64,000 nt of DNA from Agrobacterium larrymoorei (lineage in GTDB: Bacteria; Pseudomonadota; Alphaproteobacteria; Rhizobiales; Rhizobiaceae), in the NCBI RefSeq assembly GCF_030819275.1, contig NZ_JAUTBL010000001.1, positions 806,001 through 870,000 of the forward strand. Direction: 5' to 3'. Numbering within the stretch: position 1 is the first letter of the stretch; each line of letters begins with the position of its first letter. The position numbers and the translations under genes are program-made. Below are positions 21,427 through 30,796 of this stretch, in pieces. The notes beneath the pieces were generated by a model that saw only the letters and a program-made list of their open reading frames with translations, searched no databases and was not told where the DNA came from.

Positions 21427-21717
21427 ATGTCCCGTGTATGCGAATTGACCGGCAAGGGCGTCCAGACGGGCAACAACGTCAGCCACGCCAACAACAGAAC
21501 CAAGCGCCGGTTCCTCCCGAACCTTTGCCAGGTGACTCTGATTTCCGATTCTCTCGGCCAGCGTTTCCGTCTGCGCGTTTCCGCAGCGGCCCTGCGCTCC
21601 GTTGAACATCGTGGCGGCCTCGATGCCTTCCTTCTGAAGTCTGACGAAAACGATCTCTCGATGCGCGCCCGCCTGCTGCGTCGCCAGATCGCAAAGAAGA
21701 CCGCTGAAGCCGCTTAA
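21427..21717 (+). CDS. rpmB: 50S ribosomal protein L28
   Basis: A 96-residue L28 protein, normal for alphaproteobacteria. It opens with [23 protein letters not shown] and continues with [13 protein letters not shown], both typical of L28. It is a single gene ended by a strong terminator. Confidence 0.97.
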   Translation: MSRVCELTGKGVQTGNNVSHANNRTKRRFLPNLCQVTLISDSLGQRFRLRVSAAALRSVEHRGGLDAFLLKSDENDLSMRARLLRRQIAKKTAEAA

Positions 21718-21743
21718 TCGCAGCTCAAACGTCTATCCTTTTC

Positions 21744-21786
21744 AAAAGGCTTGAATGGCTCTGCCGCTCAAGCCTTTTGTCTATTT
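21744..21786 (+). terminator. Terminator of rpmB
   Basis: An 11-bp perfect stem AAAAGGCTTGA/TCAAGCCTTTT (21744-21754 and 21768-21778) is followed by TGTCTATTTT. Confidence 0.85.
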
Positions 21787-21883
21787 TGGGGTTGGCTTTA
21801 CGCCTCGGCAATCAGCGTTCCCCTCTTCACGCAAGGCTGCATGACCGTCTGAGACGACTGCCGCCTGCATATGTTTTCTCCAA

Positions 21884-21914
21884 CTGGTGGCATCACCCAG
21901 GATAAAAAAATGCC
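21884..21914 (+). ncRNA. Candidate preQ1-I-type riboswitch at the yhhQ start
   Basis: CTGG (21884-21887) can pair with CCAG (21897-21900) as P1. GGCA (21889-21892) inside the loop can pair with TGCC (21911-21914), which lies past the A-rich tail GATAAAAAAA, as pseudoknot P2. This order of P1, P2 and A-rich loop is that of class I preQ1 riboswitches. The Shine-Dalgarno AGGA overlaps the 3' side of P1 and the start codon lies at P2, so ligand binding would block translation. P1 is only 4 bp, and a simple hairpin (GGTG/CACC) competes, so this remains a candidate. Confidence 0.45.
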
Positions 21915-22545
21915 TTACCTGCGCCAAACGCTTATCTACGTGCTGCTGATGACCCTCGTGGTCGTCGCATCGAATATTCTCGTTCAATATCCGCTATCCG
22001 GTACTTTGCTCGGGATCAATCTCGGCGATCTGCTGACCTGGGGTGCCTTCACCTATCCTGTCGCCTTTCTCGTGACGGATCTAACCAACCGGCAGTTCGG
22101 CCCCTCCATTGCACGTCGCGTCGTGCTGGCGGGCTTCATCGTCGGCGTCACGCTGTCCTTCTGGACCTCGTTGCCACGCATCGCAATTGCTTCCGGGACC
22201 GCTTATCTCGTTGGCCAGCTGCTGGATATTTCGGTGTTCAATCGCCTGCGTCGCCAAAGCTGGTGGCGCGCACCGCTGGCTGGCTCCATGTTCGGCTCGG
22301 TGCTTGATACAGTCCTGTTTTTCTCGATCGCCTTTGCCGCAAGCTTCGCCTTCATTGGCCCGAACGATGCCTTTGCCATCGAGAATGCTCCGGTCCTTGG
22401 TATCCTCTCGCTCGAGGCTCCACGTTGGATCTCTTGGGCGCTCGGCGACCTGTCCGTCAAGGTTCTGGTGGGTCTCGTTCTCCTGCTGCCTTACGGCGCT
22501 CTGATGAACACGCTGAAGCCCATGCCGCCGGCACGCTCCGTCTAA
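21910..22545 (+). CDS. yhhQ: Queuosine precursor transporter, YhhQ/VUT family
   Basis: A 211-residue inner-membrane protein with about six helices. Family features are VVASNILVQYPL in helix 1, GAFTYPVAFLVTDLTNRQFG and SMFGSVLDTVLFFSIAF. YhhQ proteins import queuosine precursors (preQ0/preQ1) for tRNA modification. The ATG at 21910 has AGGA 7 bases upstream; an in-frame ATG at 21871 would extend the protein through the structured RNA region and is disfavoured. A terminator follows. Confidence 0.9.
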   Translation: MPYLRQTLIYVLLMTLVVVASNILVQYPLSGTLLGINLGDLLTWGAFTYPVAFLVTDLTNRQFGPSIARRVVLAGFIVGVTLSFWTSLPRIAIASGTAYLVGQLLDISVFNRLRRQSWWRAPLAGSMFGSVLDTVLFFSIAFAASFAFIGPNDAFAIENAPVLGILSLEAPRWISWALGDLSVKVLVGLVLLLPYGALMNTLKPMPPARSV

Positions 22546-22588
22546 GCCAGCTTGGCTCGATAACGTCCGAGAGTCCGAAATGAAAATG

Positions 22589-22623
22589 AAGCAGCGGAGC
22601 TTGATCGCCTCCGCTGCTTTTTG
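22589..22623 (+). terminator. Terminator of yhhQ
   Basis: An 11-bp stem AAGCAGCGGAG/CTCCGCTGCTT with a 9-base loop, followed by a T run. Confidence 0.85.
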
Positions 22624-22644
22624 TCGTGCGCAGGCAGCAGCGCC

Positions 22645-22755
22645 AGCTAAAGCATGGCGCACAAAAGTGTGCCGCGGTTTTGCGATAACGACACGCGATA
22701 ACAAAGACCTAAAGCGTATGAGCGAATCTGAAAGATCGCGACACGCTTTTAGGCC
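22645..22755. repeat. Probable rhizobial intergenic repeat element
   Basis: A 110-base non-coding element with nested imperfect inverted repeats: CCTAAAGCGT (22708-22717) against ACGCTTTTAGG (about 22743-22753), and GCGAATCT against AGATCGC inside. From memory, very similar AAAGACCTAAAGCG...GAATCTGAAAGATCG elements are scattered in Agrobacterium and Rhizobium genomes. No second copy is present in this window. Confidence 0.45.
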
Positions 22756-23232
22756 CTAAAACTTCAGACGTTCACGGAAGAACACAAATGCGACGATGAG
22801 GCCTGTGGAAGCACCGACCAGCACGTCGAGAAAGCGCGCTAGGCCTGCGACTTGCGGTCCCATCAACAGCACGAGCATGGCAGATGCTCCTGCCTGGATG
22901 GGCACGACCGGCGGCATTCCGAACGAAACGGCAACCATCATGGCGATGAAAGTGGCAGATGCCATTCTGAGCTCTGCAAGCTCCGGCGGAATGACGAGCG
23001 CAAACTCGCCCACCACAATGCCGACAGTCACGCCGACGATCAGACCCATTCCTTGTCGGATCTGACTTGGTATGCCCGGCGCCAGACAGATCAGTGCGGC
23101 GATCGCAGCAAAGACAGGCTGCTGATGACCGAGCAGATGTCGGGCGGCCCAGAACGCAAAAGCGGCAGCCAAGGCTGCCGCAAGTGCACGGGTGAAAGCT
23201 GATTGAAGACGCTCGGCGATCTGCCTGAGCAT
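22756..23232 (-). CDS. FUSC-like / aromatic acid exporter-type membrane protein
   Basis: A 158-residue membrane protein with about six short hydrophobic segments. It begins with an amphipathic stretch (LRQIAERLQSAFTRALAAALAAAFAFWAARHLLGH) followed by QQPVFAAIAALICLAPG, the pattern of the N-terminal membrane module of FUSC/ArAE exporters. The large soluble half of those exporters is missing, as in the stand-alone FUSC_2-type proteins. It starts 3 bases after the aspS stop codon and is clearly in its operon. Confidence 0.75.
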   Translation of the reverse strand: MLRQIAERLQSAFTRALAAALAAAFAFWAARHLLGHQQPVFAAIAALICLAPGIPSQIRQGMGLIVGVTVGIVVGEFALVIPPELAELRMASATFIAMMVAVSFGMPPVVPIQAGASAMLVLLMGPQVAGLARFLDVLVGASTGLIVAFVFFRERLKF

Positions 23233-23235
23233 CGA

Positions 23236-25023
23236 TCAATCCTTCTTGGATGGAACGACGCGCAGACCCAGTTCGCGAAGCTGTGTCGGCGTTGCTGGCG
23301 ACGGCGCGTTCATCAGAAGATCCTGTGCCTGCTGGTTCATCGGGAACAGCGTGATTTCGCGCAGGTTCTTCGCACCGACAAGCAGCATGACCACACGGTC
23401 GATACCGAAAGCGCAACCGCCATGTGGAGGAGCGCCGTACTGGAAGGCGCGGTAGAGGCCACCGAAACGCTCTTCCACGTCGCTCTGCGAGAGACCGACC
23501 ATTTCGAACGCCTTGACCATCAGTTCCGGCGACTGGTTACGGATGGAGCCCGAAGCAATCTCGAAGCCGTTGCAGACGGCATCATACTGGTAGGCCTTGA
23601 TCGACAGCGGGTCCTGGTTCTCCAGCGCTTCCATACCGCCCTGCGGCATGGAGAAGGGGTTGTGGGCAAAGTCGATCTTCTTGTCTTCTTCATTGTATTC
23701 GAAGAAGGGGAAATCGACGATCCAGCAAAGCTCGAAACGATCGCGATCGACGAGGTTCAATTCCTCGCCAGCGCGGGTGCGGGCCTCACCTGCAAACTTG
23801 TAGAACTTGGCGGGATCGCCAGCCACGAAGAAGCAGGCATCACCGGCTTCCAGGCCAAGCTGCGTACGCAGCGCCTCGGTGCGCTCCTCACCGATGTTCT
23901 TGGCGAGCGGACCGGAGCCTGCGATCTTGCCGTCTTCTTCTTTCCAGAAGATGTAGCCGAGGCCCGGCTGGCCCTGGCCCTGCGCCCAGGCATTCATGCG
24001 GTCGCAGAAGGCGCGGCTACCGCCGGTCTTGGCCGGAATGGCCCAGACTTCGACCTTCGGGTTCGACGCGATCATGTTGGCGAAGACCTTGAAGCCGGAA
24101 CCGGCGAAATGCTCGGTCACAGCCTGCATGACGATCGGGTTGCGCAGATCCGGCTTGTCGGAACCATATTTGCGGATCGCTTCGTCGTAGGGAATGCGCG
24201 GCCATTCTTTCGTGACCGGCTTGCCTTCGGCAAACTGCTCCAGAACCGATGTCATCATCGGCTCCATGGTTGACCAGACGTCTTCCTGCGTCACGAAGCT
24301 CATTTCCACGTCGAGCTGGTAGAATTCGCCCGGCAGGCGGTCAGCGCGCGGATCTTCATCGCGGAAGCACGGCGCGATCTGGAAATAGCGGTCGAAACCG
24401 GCAACCATCAGAAGCTGCTTGTACTGCTGCGGCGCTTGCGGCAGGGCGAAGAACTTGCCCTCATGAATACGGCTCGGCACGAGGAAGTCGCGCGCGCCTT
24501 CCGGCGAAGAGGCCGTCAGGATCGGCGTCGTATATTCGGCAAAGCCAGCCTCTGCCATGCCGTTGCGCATGGCGGAGATGATCTGCGTGCGCTTGACGAT
24601 GTTCTTGTGCAGTGTCTCGCGGCGAAGATCGAGGAAGCGATACTTCAGGCGAACGTCTTCCGGATAGTCCGGCTCGCCGAAGACCGGCAACGGCAATTCC
24701 TTGGCAACGCCCAGCACTTCGATCTCTTGTGCGTAGAGTTCGATTTCGCCCGTCGCCATGGCCTTGTTGACGGTCTCTTCCGAACGCGCCTTGACCTTGC
24801 CGTCGATGCGGATCACCCACTCGCCGCGCACCGTTTCAGCCGCCTTGAAAGCCGGGCTGTCCGGGTCGGCAACCACCTGGGTAATGCCATAATGATCGCG
24901 AAGGTCGATGAAGAGAACGCCGCCATGGTCTCGAACGCGATGCACCCAACCGGAAAGACGAACGGTCTCGCCGACATGAGACTTGCGAAGAGCGGCACAG
25001 GTGTGGCTGCGGTAGCGATGCAT
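23236..25023 (-). CDS. aspS: Aspartyl-tRNA synthetase
   Basis: A 595-residue bacterial class IIb synthetase. Order: OB-fold anticodon domain (residues about 1-105, [26 protein letters not shown]), class II core with motif 2 around [24 protein letters not shown], the GAD insertion (residues about 290-420), and motif 3 [15 protein letters not shown]. The start [14 protein letters not shown] at 25023 matches the family N-terminus; the frame extends upstream to 25239 without homology. Whether it charges tRNA-Asn as well depends on GatCAB elsewhere. Confidence 0.96.
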   Translation of the reverse strand: MHRYRSHTCAALRKSHVGETVRLSGWVHRVRDHGGVLFIDLRDHYGITQVVADPDSPAFKAAETVRGEWVIRIDGKVKARSEETVNKAMATGEIELYAQEIEVLGVAKELPLPVFGEPDYPEDVRLKYRFLDLRRETLHKNIVKRTQIISAMRNGMAEAGFAEYTTPILTASSPEGARDFLVPSRIHEGKFFALPQAPQQYKQLLMVAGFDRYFQIAPCFRDEDPRADRLPGEFYQLDVEMSFVTQEDVWSTMEPMMTSVLEQFAEGKPVTKEWPRIPYDEAIRKYGSDKPDLRNPIVMQAVTEHFAGSGFKVFANMIASNPKVEVWAIPAKTGGSRAFCDRMNAWAQGQGQPGLGYIFWKEEDGKIAGSGPLAKNIGEERTEALRTQLGLEAGDACFFVAGDPAKFYKFAGEARTRAGEELNLVDRDRFELCWIVDFPFFEYNEEDKKIDFAHNPFSMPQGGMEALENQDPLSIKAYQYDAVCNGFEIASGSIRNQSPELMVKAFEMVGLSQSDVEERFGGLYRAFQYGAPPHGGCAFGIDRVVMLLVGAKNLREITLFPMNQQAQDLLMNAPSPATPTQLRELGLRVVPSKKD

Positions 25024-25308
25024 GATGGTATCCTGAAGAAGCGTGTCATGGCCTCTGGGGCCGACTTTCGAAATTTGGCGGAAAAGCGCATGGCTGAACC
25101 GATTTGTCAAGGAAAAGCGCCACCCGCGAGGCTTTCCTGCCCGTGGAAGATGTCCTGCGAACCGCCAAAGAGAGCCGGATAAGGACAAAATACAGGAGAA
25201 GATCGCCGATTGGCAGGGCAAAGCGTGAAGTAAAGCCACCTCTCATATTGACATGCGGCCCCCAAAGGGAAAGTAAGACGGAGTGTTTTCCAGGACTGGC
25301 CGAACGTA
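25024..25308. other. Divergent intergenic region aspS / rnd
   Basis: About 285 bases with no supported gene. It should hold the two promoters. No T-box or other leader element was recognised. Confidence 0.4.
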
Positions 25309-26475
25309 ATGATTGAAACGACAGCAGCACTCGCCGAAGCTTGCAAGGAGCTGGCGAAATCGGAATTCGTCACCATCGACACTGAGTTTCTCCGCGAAAC
25401 GACCTTCTGGCCGCAGCTCTGTCTCGTCCAGATGGCGAGCCCCACGCTTGAAGTGCTGGTGGACCCGATGGCAAAGGGTATCGATCTGACGCCGCTCTTC
25501 GAACTGATGGCCGACTCGAATGTCGTGAAGGTCTTCCATGCTGCCCGTCAGGATATCGAGATCATCTATCATCTGGGCGGTCTTATCCCGCATCCGATCT
25601 TCGATACGCAGGTCGCGGCCATGGTCTGCGGCTTCGGCGATTCGATTTCCTACGATCAGCTGGTGCAGAAGACCAAGAACGTCCAGATCGACAAGTCGTC
25701 CCGCTTTACCGATTGGAGCCGCCGTCCACTCTCGGAAAAGCAGCTGGATTATGCCTTGGCAGACGTGACCCATCTGCGCGATGTCTATCTGGCGCTGAAG
25801 GCGCAGCTTGAGCGTGAAGGCCGTTCGTCCTGGCTCAAGGAAGAAATGGATATCCTTGAAGCGCGCGAGACCTATGACATGCATCCCGACGATGCGTGGC
25901 TGCGGCTGAAGTCGCGTCTCCGCAAGCCGACCGAGCTTGCCATCCTGAAATTTGTCGCCGCCTGGAGAGAACGTGAGGCGCGCTCGCGCAACGTTCCGCG
26001 TTCGCGCGTGCTCAAAGACGACGCAATCTTTGAGATCGCCCAGCAGCAACCGAAGGACGCTGAAGCCCTGTCGCGCCTGCGCACCGTTCCAAAGGGCTGG
26101 GAGCGCTCCACTTCCGGCACCGCGATCATCGAAACGGTCAATGCAGCGCTCGCCCTTCCCAAGGCGGACATGCCGCAGGCGCCGCGCCACAGCCACTCGC
26201 CGGAAGGATCTGGTGCCGCCGTCGAGCTGTTGAAGGTGCTTTTAAAGCTGACAGCGGATAAGCACGGCGTGGCCGCCAAGGTTATCGCCAATAGCGACGA
26301 TCTCGACAAGATCGCCTCTGAAGGCGAAAAGGCCGAGGTTCAAGCCCTCTCCGGCTGGCGGCGTGAACTCTTCGGTGAGCCCGCCCTCAAGCTCATCCGC
26401 GGAGAAGTCGCCCTTCGCTTTGCTGGCAAGAAGGTCGAGGCCGTCGAGATGCCGAAAGATCAGGCCACAGCATAA
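25309..26475 (+). CDS. rnd: Ribonuclease D
   Basis: A 388-residue 3'-5' exoribonuclease that trims tRNA 3' ends. The DEDD-type sites are visible: VTIDTEFLRE (first Asp and Glu), VFHAARQDIEII (second Asp) and LDYALADVTHLRDVY (Tyr and third Asp). An HRDC domain follows at residues about 205-290. The protein is close to the E. coli length. Confidence 0.95.
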   Translation: MIETTAALAEACKELAKSEFVTIDTEFLRETTFWPQLCLVQMASPTLEVLVDPMAKGIDLTPLFELMADSNVVKVFHAARQDIEIIYHLGGLIPHPIFDTQVAAMVCGFGDSISYDQLVQKTKNVQIDKSSRFTDWSRRPLSEKQLDYALADVTHLRDVYLALKAQLEREGRSSWLKEEMDILEARETYDMHPDDAWLRLKSRLRKPTELAILKFVAAWREREARSRNVPRSRVLKDDAIFEIAQQQPKDAEALSRLRTVPKGWERSTSGTAIIETVNAALALPKADMPQAPRHSHSPEGSGAAVELLKVLLKLTADKHGVAAKVIANSDDLDKIASEGEKAEVQALSGWRRELFGEPALKLIRGEVALRFAGKKVEAVEMPKDQATA

Positions 26476-26647
26476 GTCATCGGTGAAAAGTAGGCCTCGT
26501 GCAAAACTGCCACAACCGCGCCTCTTCCTGAGAGATTGCTTAAACATCCCTTTTGACGGGACATGATCCGCATTATTATCCCGCATCGGGAAGAATCGAC
26601 CTGCTCACTTGGGAGGAAGTGGCACCCCACCCCTCATTTAAGGGCAG

Positions 26648-27673
26648 ATGATGAGAAAAATTCTGGCGATGCTGGACTATGTCGTGCTGTTTCTGGCGGT
26701 TGCCGGAAGCGGCGTGGTCTATGCATTCCTCGAATATGGCGGTGGCGCCTTCATCGGGGCAACCTACGCCCTGTTTGCCTGCGCGCCGATTCTTGCCTTC
26801 GAGCGTGGCCATATTCTGCCCGGCCTGTCCAAGAAGATCAGCATGCTGCCAACGCCCGCCTATATTGTTGTCGGCATGGTGGTTTACGTCATCCTCGTCT
26901 TTTGCGGCTTCGGTCTGGGCGGCACCATTCTCTGGGCTACCGGAGTCCTTCCCACCAGCTGGGCGCGCGCGGTGCATGCGGAAATGCAAACGATGGTGTT
27001 TACGCTGGGTGTGTGCGCCATCATCGTCTTCATCATGCGTGTGCGCGAGCTTCTGGGGCGCGATATCTTCATCGATCTTATCCTGGGACGCTATCGCAGG
27101 CCGGTTAGCGAAGAGCGCGTTTTTCTCTTTATCGATCTGGTCGGTTCCACATCCTTTGCCGAAACCCACGGCGATCTCAAAGCCCAGGAATTCCTCGGAG
27201 AGCTTTTTTCCGCCTATGCAGCTCCCGTCAGAAAACACGGCGGTATCATCGACGACTATATCGGCGATGCGGCGATCATCACCTGGCCCTATCATCTCGC
27301 AATCCGGCGCGCCGCCTGCATCAACTGCGTCTTCGACATCCTGTCGCAAATCGAAAGCACGCGCGCGACCTGGATTGCAAATTTCGGCACCGTGCCAAAA
27401 CTCCGCTTCGCCATTCACGGCGGGCCGGTGATTACGGCGGAAATCGGCGTGGACCACCACAAGATCACGTACTTTGGCGACACCGTGAACACGACCGCGC
27501 GGCTGGAATCACTTAGCAAGATGCTTGGCCACCCGATCCTGATCTCGTCTGACCTCGCTCACCAGCTTCTGCTGCCCAAGGGCATCAAGAGCCAGTATCT
27601 CGGCGAACATGCCGTCAAGGGTCGCGGACAGACACTCGGTGTGTGCGCACTCAGCCGCCAGCCGGCATTGTAA
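26648..27673 (+). CDS. Membrane-bound class III adenylate/guanylate cyclase-like protein
   Basis: A 341-residue protein with four membrane helices (residues about 9-30, 35-51, 70-98 and 113-131) and a class III cyclase domain (about 152-335). The metal-binding aspartates are D163 (FLFIDLVGSTSF) and D207 (DYIGDAAIITW), and transition-state residues are in FGDTVNTTARLE. The lysine that usually precedes YIGD and reads adenine is an aspartate here (residue 203), so base specificity or activity is uncertain. Rhizobia carry many such cyclases. It stands alone, 172 bases after rnd. Confidence 0.88.
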   Translation: MMRKILAMLDYVVLFLAVAGSGVVYAFLEYGGGAFIGATYALFACAPILAFERGHILPGLSKKISMLPTPAYIVVGMVVYVILVFCGFGLGGTILWATGVLPTSWARAVHAEMQTMVFTLGVCAIIVFIMRVRELLGRDIFIDLILGRYRRPVSEERVFLFIDLVGSTSFAETHGDLKAQEFLGELFSAYAAPVRKHGGIIDDYIGDAAIITWPYHLAIRRAACINCVFDILSQIESTRATWIANFGTVPKLRFAIHGGPVITAEIGVDHHKITYFGDTVNTTARLESLSKMLGHPILISSDLAHQLLLPKGIKSQYLGEHAVKGRGQTLGVCALSRQPAL

Positions 27674-27773
27674 AAAGAAAGCCGTCATCAAAGCTTCAAC
27701 ACGCCTTAGTGCGCCTGTCACAAACGCTGCCTATCGGTCCATTGCGTTCTCATGCAACCGATAGGTATGTTTT

Positions 27774-29135
27774 ATGAAAAAGATCCTCCTTTCCTCCGTA
27801 GTTTTTCTGACGCTCGGCAACCTCCAGACGTTCGCCGCAGAGAAGGAGTTCCCGGCAAAACTCGTCTCTCAGGCTATTCTGCCCGCCAACAGCATCATCC
27901 CCGCACCAGGGGATGCACCGGACTTTTTGAAAACCGCGGGCAAGTTCACCACGGCAGACCGCAAGCGTGCCGAAGGCATCGGCACGGTGCCCGGCAAGGA
28001 TGGCGTTCGTCCGACCGGCCTCTCCATGCCGTTCGATGGTCAGGCGATGCAGGGCTTTTCCGGCATCAAGGCCATGGAAGACGGCACCTTCTGGAGCCTG
28101 TCCGACAATGGCTTCGGCACGAAGCTGAATTCCAGCGACGCCATGTTGATGCTGCACCATCTGACGTTCGACTGGGACGCCGGCAAGGTCAACGCGCTTG
28201 AAACCGTCTTCCTGTCCGATCCCGACAAGAAGGCCCCTTTCCCGATCGTCATGGAAGGCTCGGACAAGCGTTACCTCACCGGCGCAGACTTCGATGTGGA
28301 ATCCATCCAGCCGGTCTCAGATGGTTTTTGGGTCGGCGAAGAATTCGGTCCCTACATTCTGAAGTTCACCCGCGACGGCAAGCTGACGGATGTGATTGCC
28401 ACCAAAGCAGGCGACATCGAGGTCAAGTCTCCCGACAACCCAACGCTCACGCTTCCCGGAAACCCGACCCAGAAACTGCCCGCCTTCAATCTGAAGCGCT
28501 CCGGTGGCTTTGAGGGCATGGCGCTCTCCAAGGATGGCACGAAGCTCTACGGACTACTGGAAGGCCCGCTTTACAATGCCGACGGTCAGGTCGAAAAGAC
28601 GGAAGACGGGGCAACGGGCCTGCGCATCATCGAACTCGATGTAGCCTCCAAGGCATGGACCGGTCGCACATGGCTCTATCCTCTGGCCGAAGGCGGCGAG
28701 GCGATCGGCGACTTCAACATGCTGGATGACAGCACTGCGCTGGTGATCGAACGCGACAATGGCGCCGGTACGGCCGACAAGGTCTGTGCCGACCCGAAGA
28801 AGCCGGAAGCCAACTGCTTTGCAACGCCTGCCAAGGTGAAGCGCATCTACAAGATCGAGTTCAACGACGCAAATGTCGGCAAGGCTGCCCGCAAGATCGG
28901 CTATATCGACCTGATGAAAATCGCCGATCCCGACAAGAAGGCCCGCCAGGGCTCTGAAAACGGCATCTACACCATGCCGTTCGTCACGATCGAAAACGTC
29001 GACCGCGTCGACGCCAGCCACATCATTGTCGGCAACGACAATAACTTGCCTTTCTCGGCCGGTCGTGCGCTGGACAAGGCAGACGACAACGAGTTTGTCA
29101 TCCTCGACGTGAAAGACCTGCTCGACGCAAAGTGA
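27774..29135 (+). CDS. Exported esterase-like phytase-family protein
   Basis: A 453-residue protein with a signal peptide (MKKILLSSVVFLTLGNLQTFA). The mature part carries the 'esterase-like activity of phytase' domain, a beta-propeller-like family: GFSGIKAMEDGTFWSLSDNG, FDVESIQPVSDGFWVGEEFGPYIL, GGFEGMALSKDGTKLYGLLEG and ERDNGAGTADKV. It is expected in the periplasm or outside the cell and may release phosphate from organic phosphates; the ppk and ppx genes that follow on the other strand fit a phosphate theme but do not prove it. Confidence 0.88.
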   Translation: MKKILLSSVVFLTLGNLQTFAAEKEFPAKLVSQAILPANSIIPAPGDAPDFLKTAGKFTTADRKRAEGIGTVPGKDGVRPTGLSMPFDGQAMQGFSGIKAMEDGTFWSLSDNGFGTKLNSSDAMLMLHHLTFDWDAGKVNALETVFLSDPDKKAPFPIVMEGSDKRYLTGADFDVESIQPVSDGFWVGEEFGPYILKFTRDGKLTDVIATKAGDIEVKSPDNPTLTLPGNPTQKLPAFNLKRSGGFEGMALSKDGTKLYGLLEGPLYNADGQVEKTEDGATGLRIIELDVASKAWTGRTWLYPLAEGGEAIGDFNMLDDSTALVIERDNGAGTADKVCADPKKPEANCFATPAKVKRIYKIEFNDANVGKAARKIGYIDLMKIADPDKKARQGSENGIYTMPFVTIENVDRVDASHIIVGNDNNLPFSAGRALDKADDNEFVILDVKDLLDAK

Positions 29136-29138
29136 GCC

Positions 29139-29195
29139 CTACAGCATCGGCCCGAAAATCGGACCCGCTTTTCGGAAAGCACGATGCGTAGACTT
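29139..29195. repeat. Rhizobial intergenic repeat (copy 2)
   Basis: CTACAGCATCGGCCCGAA, identical to 14303-14320, continues as a palindrome with AAATCGGACCCGCTTTTCGG and then AAAGCACGATGCGTAG. The two ends, CAGCATCGG and CACGATGCG, are partly inverted. It lies directly after the stop codon of the phytase-like gene. Confidence 0.6.
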
Positions 29196-29272
29196 AAAGG
29201 AGATAGAGCGTCGCCATTTCGGCGGCGCCCCCCCTTCAGCGACCCTTACGATCGGTAATGAGTGTTCGCGGG

Positions 29273-30796
29273 TTATTCGAAAACGAATGCCAGCCGCTTG
29301 CCCGTCAGCTTCGCCAATTGCTGCAAGCGTCCATCCAGACGCTCGCCAGCGAAATCGCAATAGTCATGCGGCACGACGAATTCCAAATCGAGATCGGGGT
29401 TGTCGGACTTGCGGAACCGGAGATGATCCACCACGCCCGGCATGGAGGCTGAGAAGAGGTAGACGACGCGCAGCAATCCACCCAGCAGCTTGGCAAGTTC
29501 AAGCAGGCGGGGGCCAGCCATCTCGGCAAGCGACTGCGTCGTGCCGTTATCGTTCAGGCCTTCGAAGCGATAATAATTGGCGAGCGCGATAAAGGCGCGG
29601 CCCGGATGGGTAATGGACACGAAGGACGAGTGAGCAATGACGTTCAGCGCCTGGAGCCCGCGATAATCCGGGTGGGCGCGCCAGCTGATATCCGCCAGAA
29701 GACAGGCAGCCTGCCGGTATCGGCCCTCTTCTTCCGTTTCATCAATGCCGAAGACCGGGACGGTTCTGCCGGTCCAATCCGCCAACTCACGCGCATGTTC
29801 GGGAGAACGAGCACGAAGAACCGCCAGTTCGTCGGCGGCCACCAGCAGCGGATCTGCGGTTTTGTCTGTCTCGGACAGCAGCGAGTAGAGATAACCTTCA
29901 CGCACGCCCTGTGCTGAAAAAGCAATCTTTGCTGGCTTCATGACTTCGAGCACTTCGCGCATGGCAATGGCGCCGAAGGGCAGAAGCGAGCGGCGGTTCT
30001 TGGAAACGGCCTGCCAGGCGGGATCCTTGCTGTCCTTGGAGGCGATGACCTCGTTCAGGAAGTTCAGCATCTCTTGGAGAGGAAGTTCATAGCCCTGCAT
30101 CATATGCAGAGGATAATGGGTAATTTCCATGTGGAGCTTGGCGATGTTGCGCCATGTGCCGCCGACGGCGTAGAAGGTCCGGCCTTCCCCCGCCGCCAAA
30201 AGTGCTGCGCTTTTCTTGACCTGCTTCTTGGCAAAAGCCGTCGCCTTTTCAAGAGAGCCACCCGCCTGTTCGGAGAGCCTCAAGCCGCCGAGCGGAAGCG
30301 TGATCCCCTTGCCGCAGGCGTTGCCCTTGATGTCGATCAGTTCGAGAGACCCGCCGCCCAGATCGCCCGCGATGCCGTCGGGATCGTGAAAGCCGCTGAT
30401 GACACCATAAGCCGAGTAAAGCGCCTCGCGCTCGCCCGAGAGAACCTCGATTTCGCAACCAAGAATCGCCTCGGCATCGCGAATGAAATCCGGTCCGTTT
30501 TCCGCTTCTCGCGCAGCCGCGGTGGCCAACACATGCACCTGGGTGGCCTGTGCCTGATCGGAGAGGGCGCGGAAACGACGAAGCGTCATCAGCGCACGGC
30601 GAACGCCTTCCTCATCCATCCGTCCGGTCAAGGCCAGGCCTTTGCCCAGACCGCACAGAACCTTTTCGTTGAACAGCACCACGGGCGCGCGCGAAAGACC
30701 TTCATAAACGACAAGGCGAACTGAGTTCGAACCGATGTCGATGACGGAAACGGGGGCATGGCCGACGAGCCGCCCCTGTGCTTCTGATCGTGTCAT
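29273..30796 (-). CDS. ppx: Exopolyphosphatase
   Basis: A 507-residue member of the Ppx/GppA family, which removes terminal phosphates from polyphosphate. The ASKHA nucleotide-fold motifs are [45 protein letters not shown] and [17 protein letters not shown]-terminal HD-like region follows ([14 protein letters not shown]). It overlaps ppk by 4 bases, downstream of it, so synthesis and breakdown of polyphosphate are co-expressed. Confidence 0.94.
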   Translation of the reverse strand: MTRSEAQGRLVGHAPVSVIDIGSNSVRLVVYEGLSRAPVVLFNEKVLCGLGKGLALTGRMDEEGVRRALMTLRRFRALSDQAQATQVHVLATAAAREAENGPDFIRDAEAILGCEIEVLSGEREALYSAYGVISGFHDPDGIAGDLGGGSLELIDIKGNACGKGITLPLGGLRLSEQAGGSLEKATAFAKKQVKKSAALLAAGEGRTFYAVGGTWRNIAKLHMEITHYPLHMMQGYELPLQEMLNFLNEVIASKDSKDPAWQAVSKNRRSLLPFGAIAMREVLEVMKPAKIAFSAQGVREGYLYSLLSETDKTADPLLVAADELAVLRARSPEHARELADWTGRTVPVFGIDETEEEGRYRQAACLLADISWRAHPDYRGLQALNVIAHSSFVSITHPGRAFIALANYYRFEGLNDNGTTQSLAEMAGPRLLELAKLLGGLLRVVYLFSASMPGVVDHLRFRKSDNPDLDLEFVVPHDYCDFAGERLDGRLQQLAKLTGKRLAFVFE

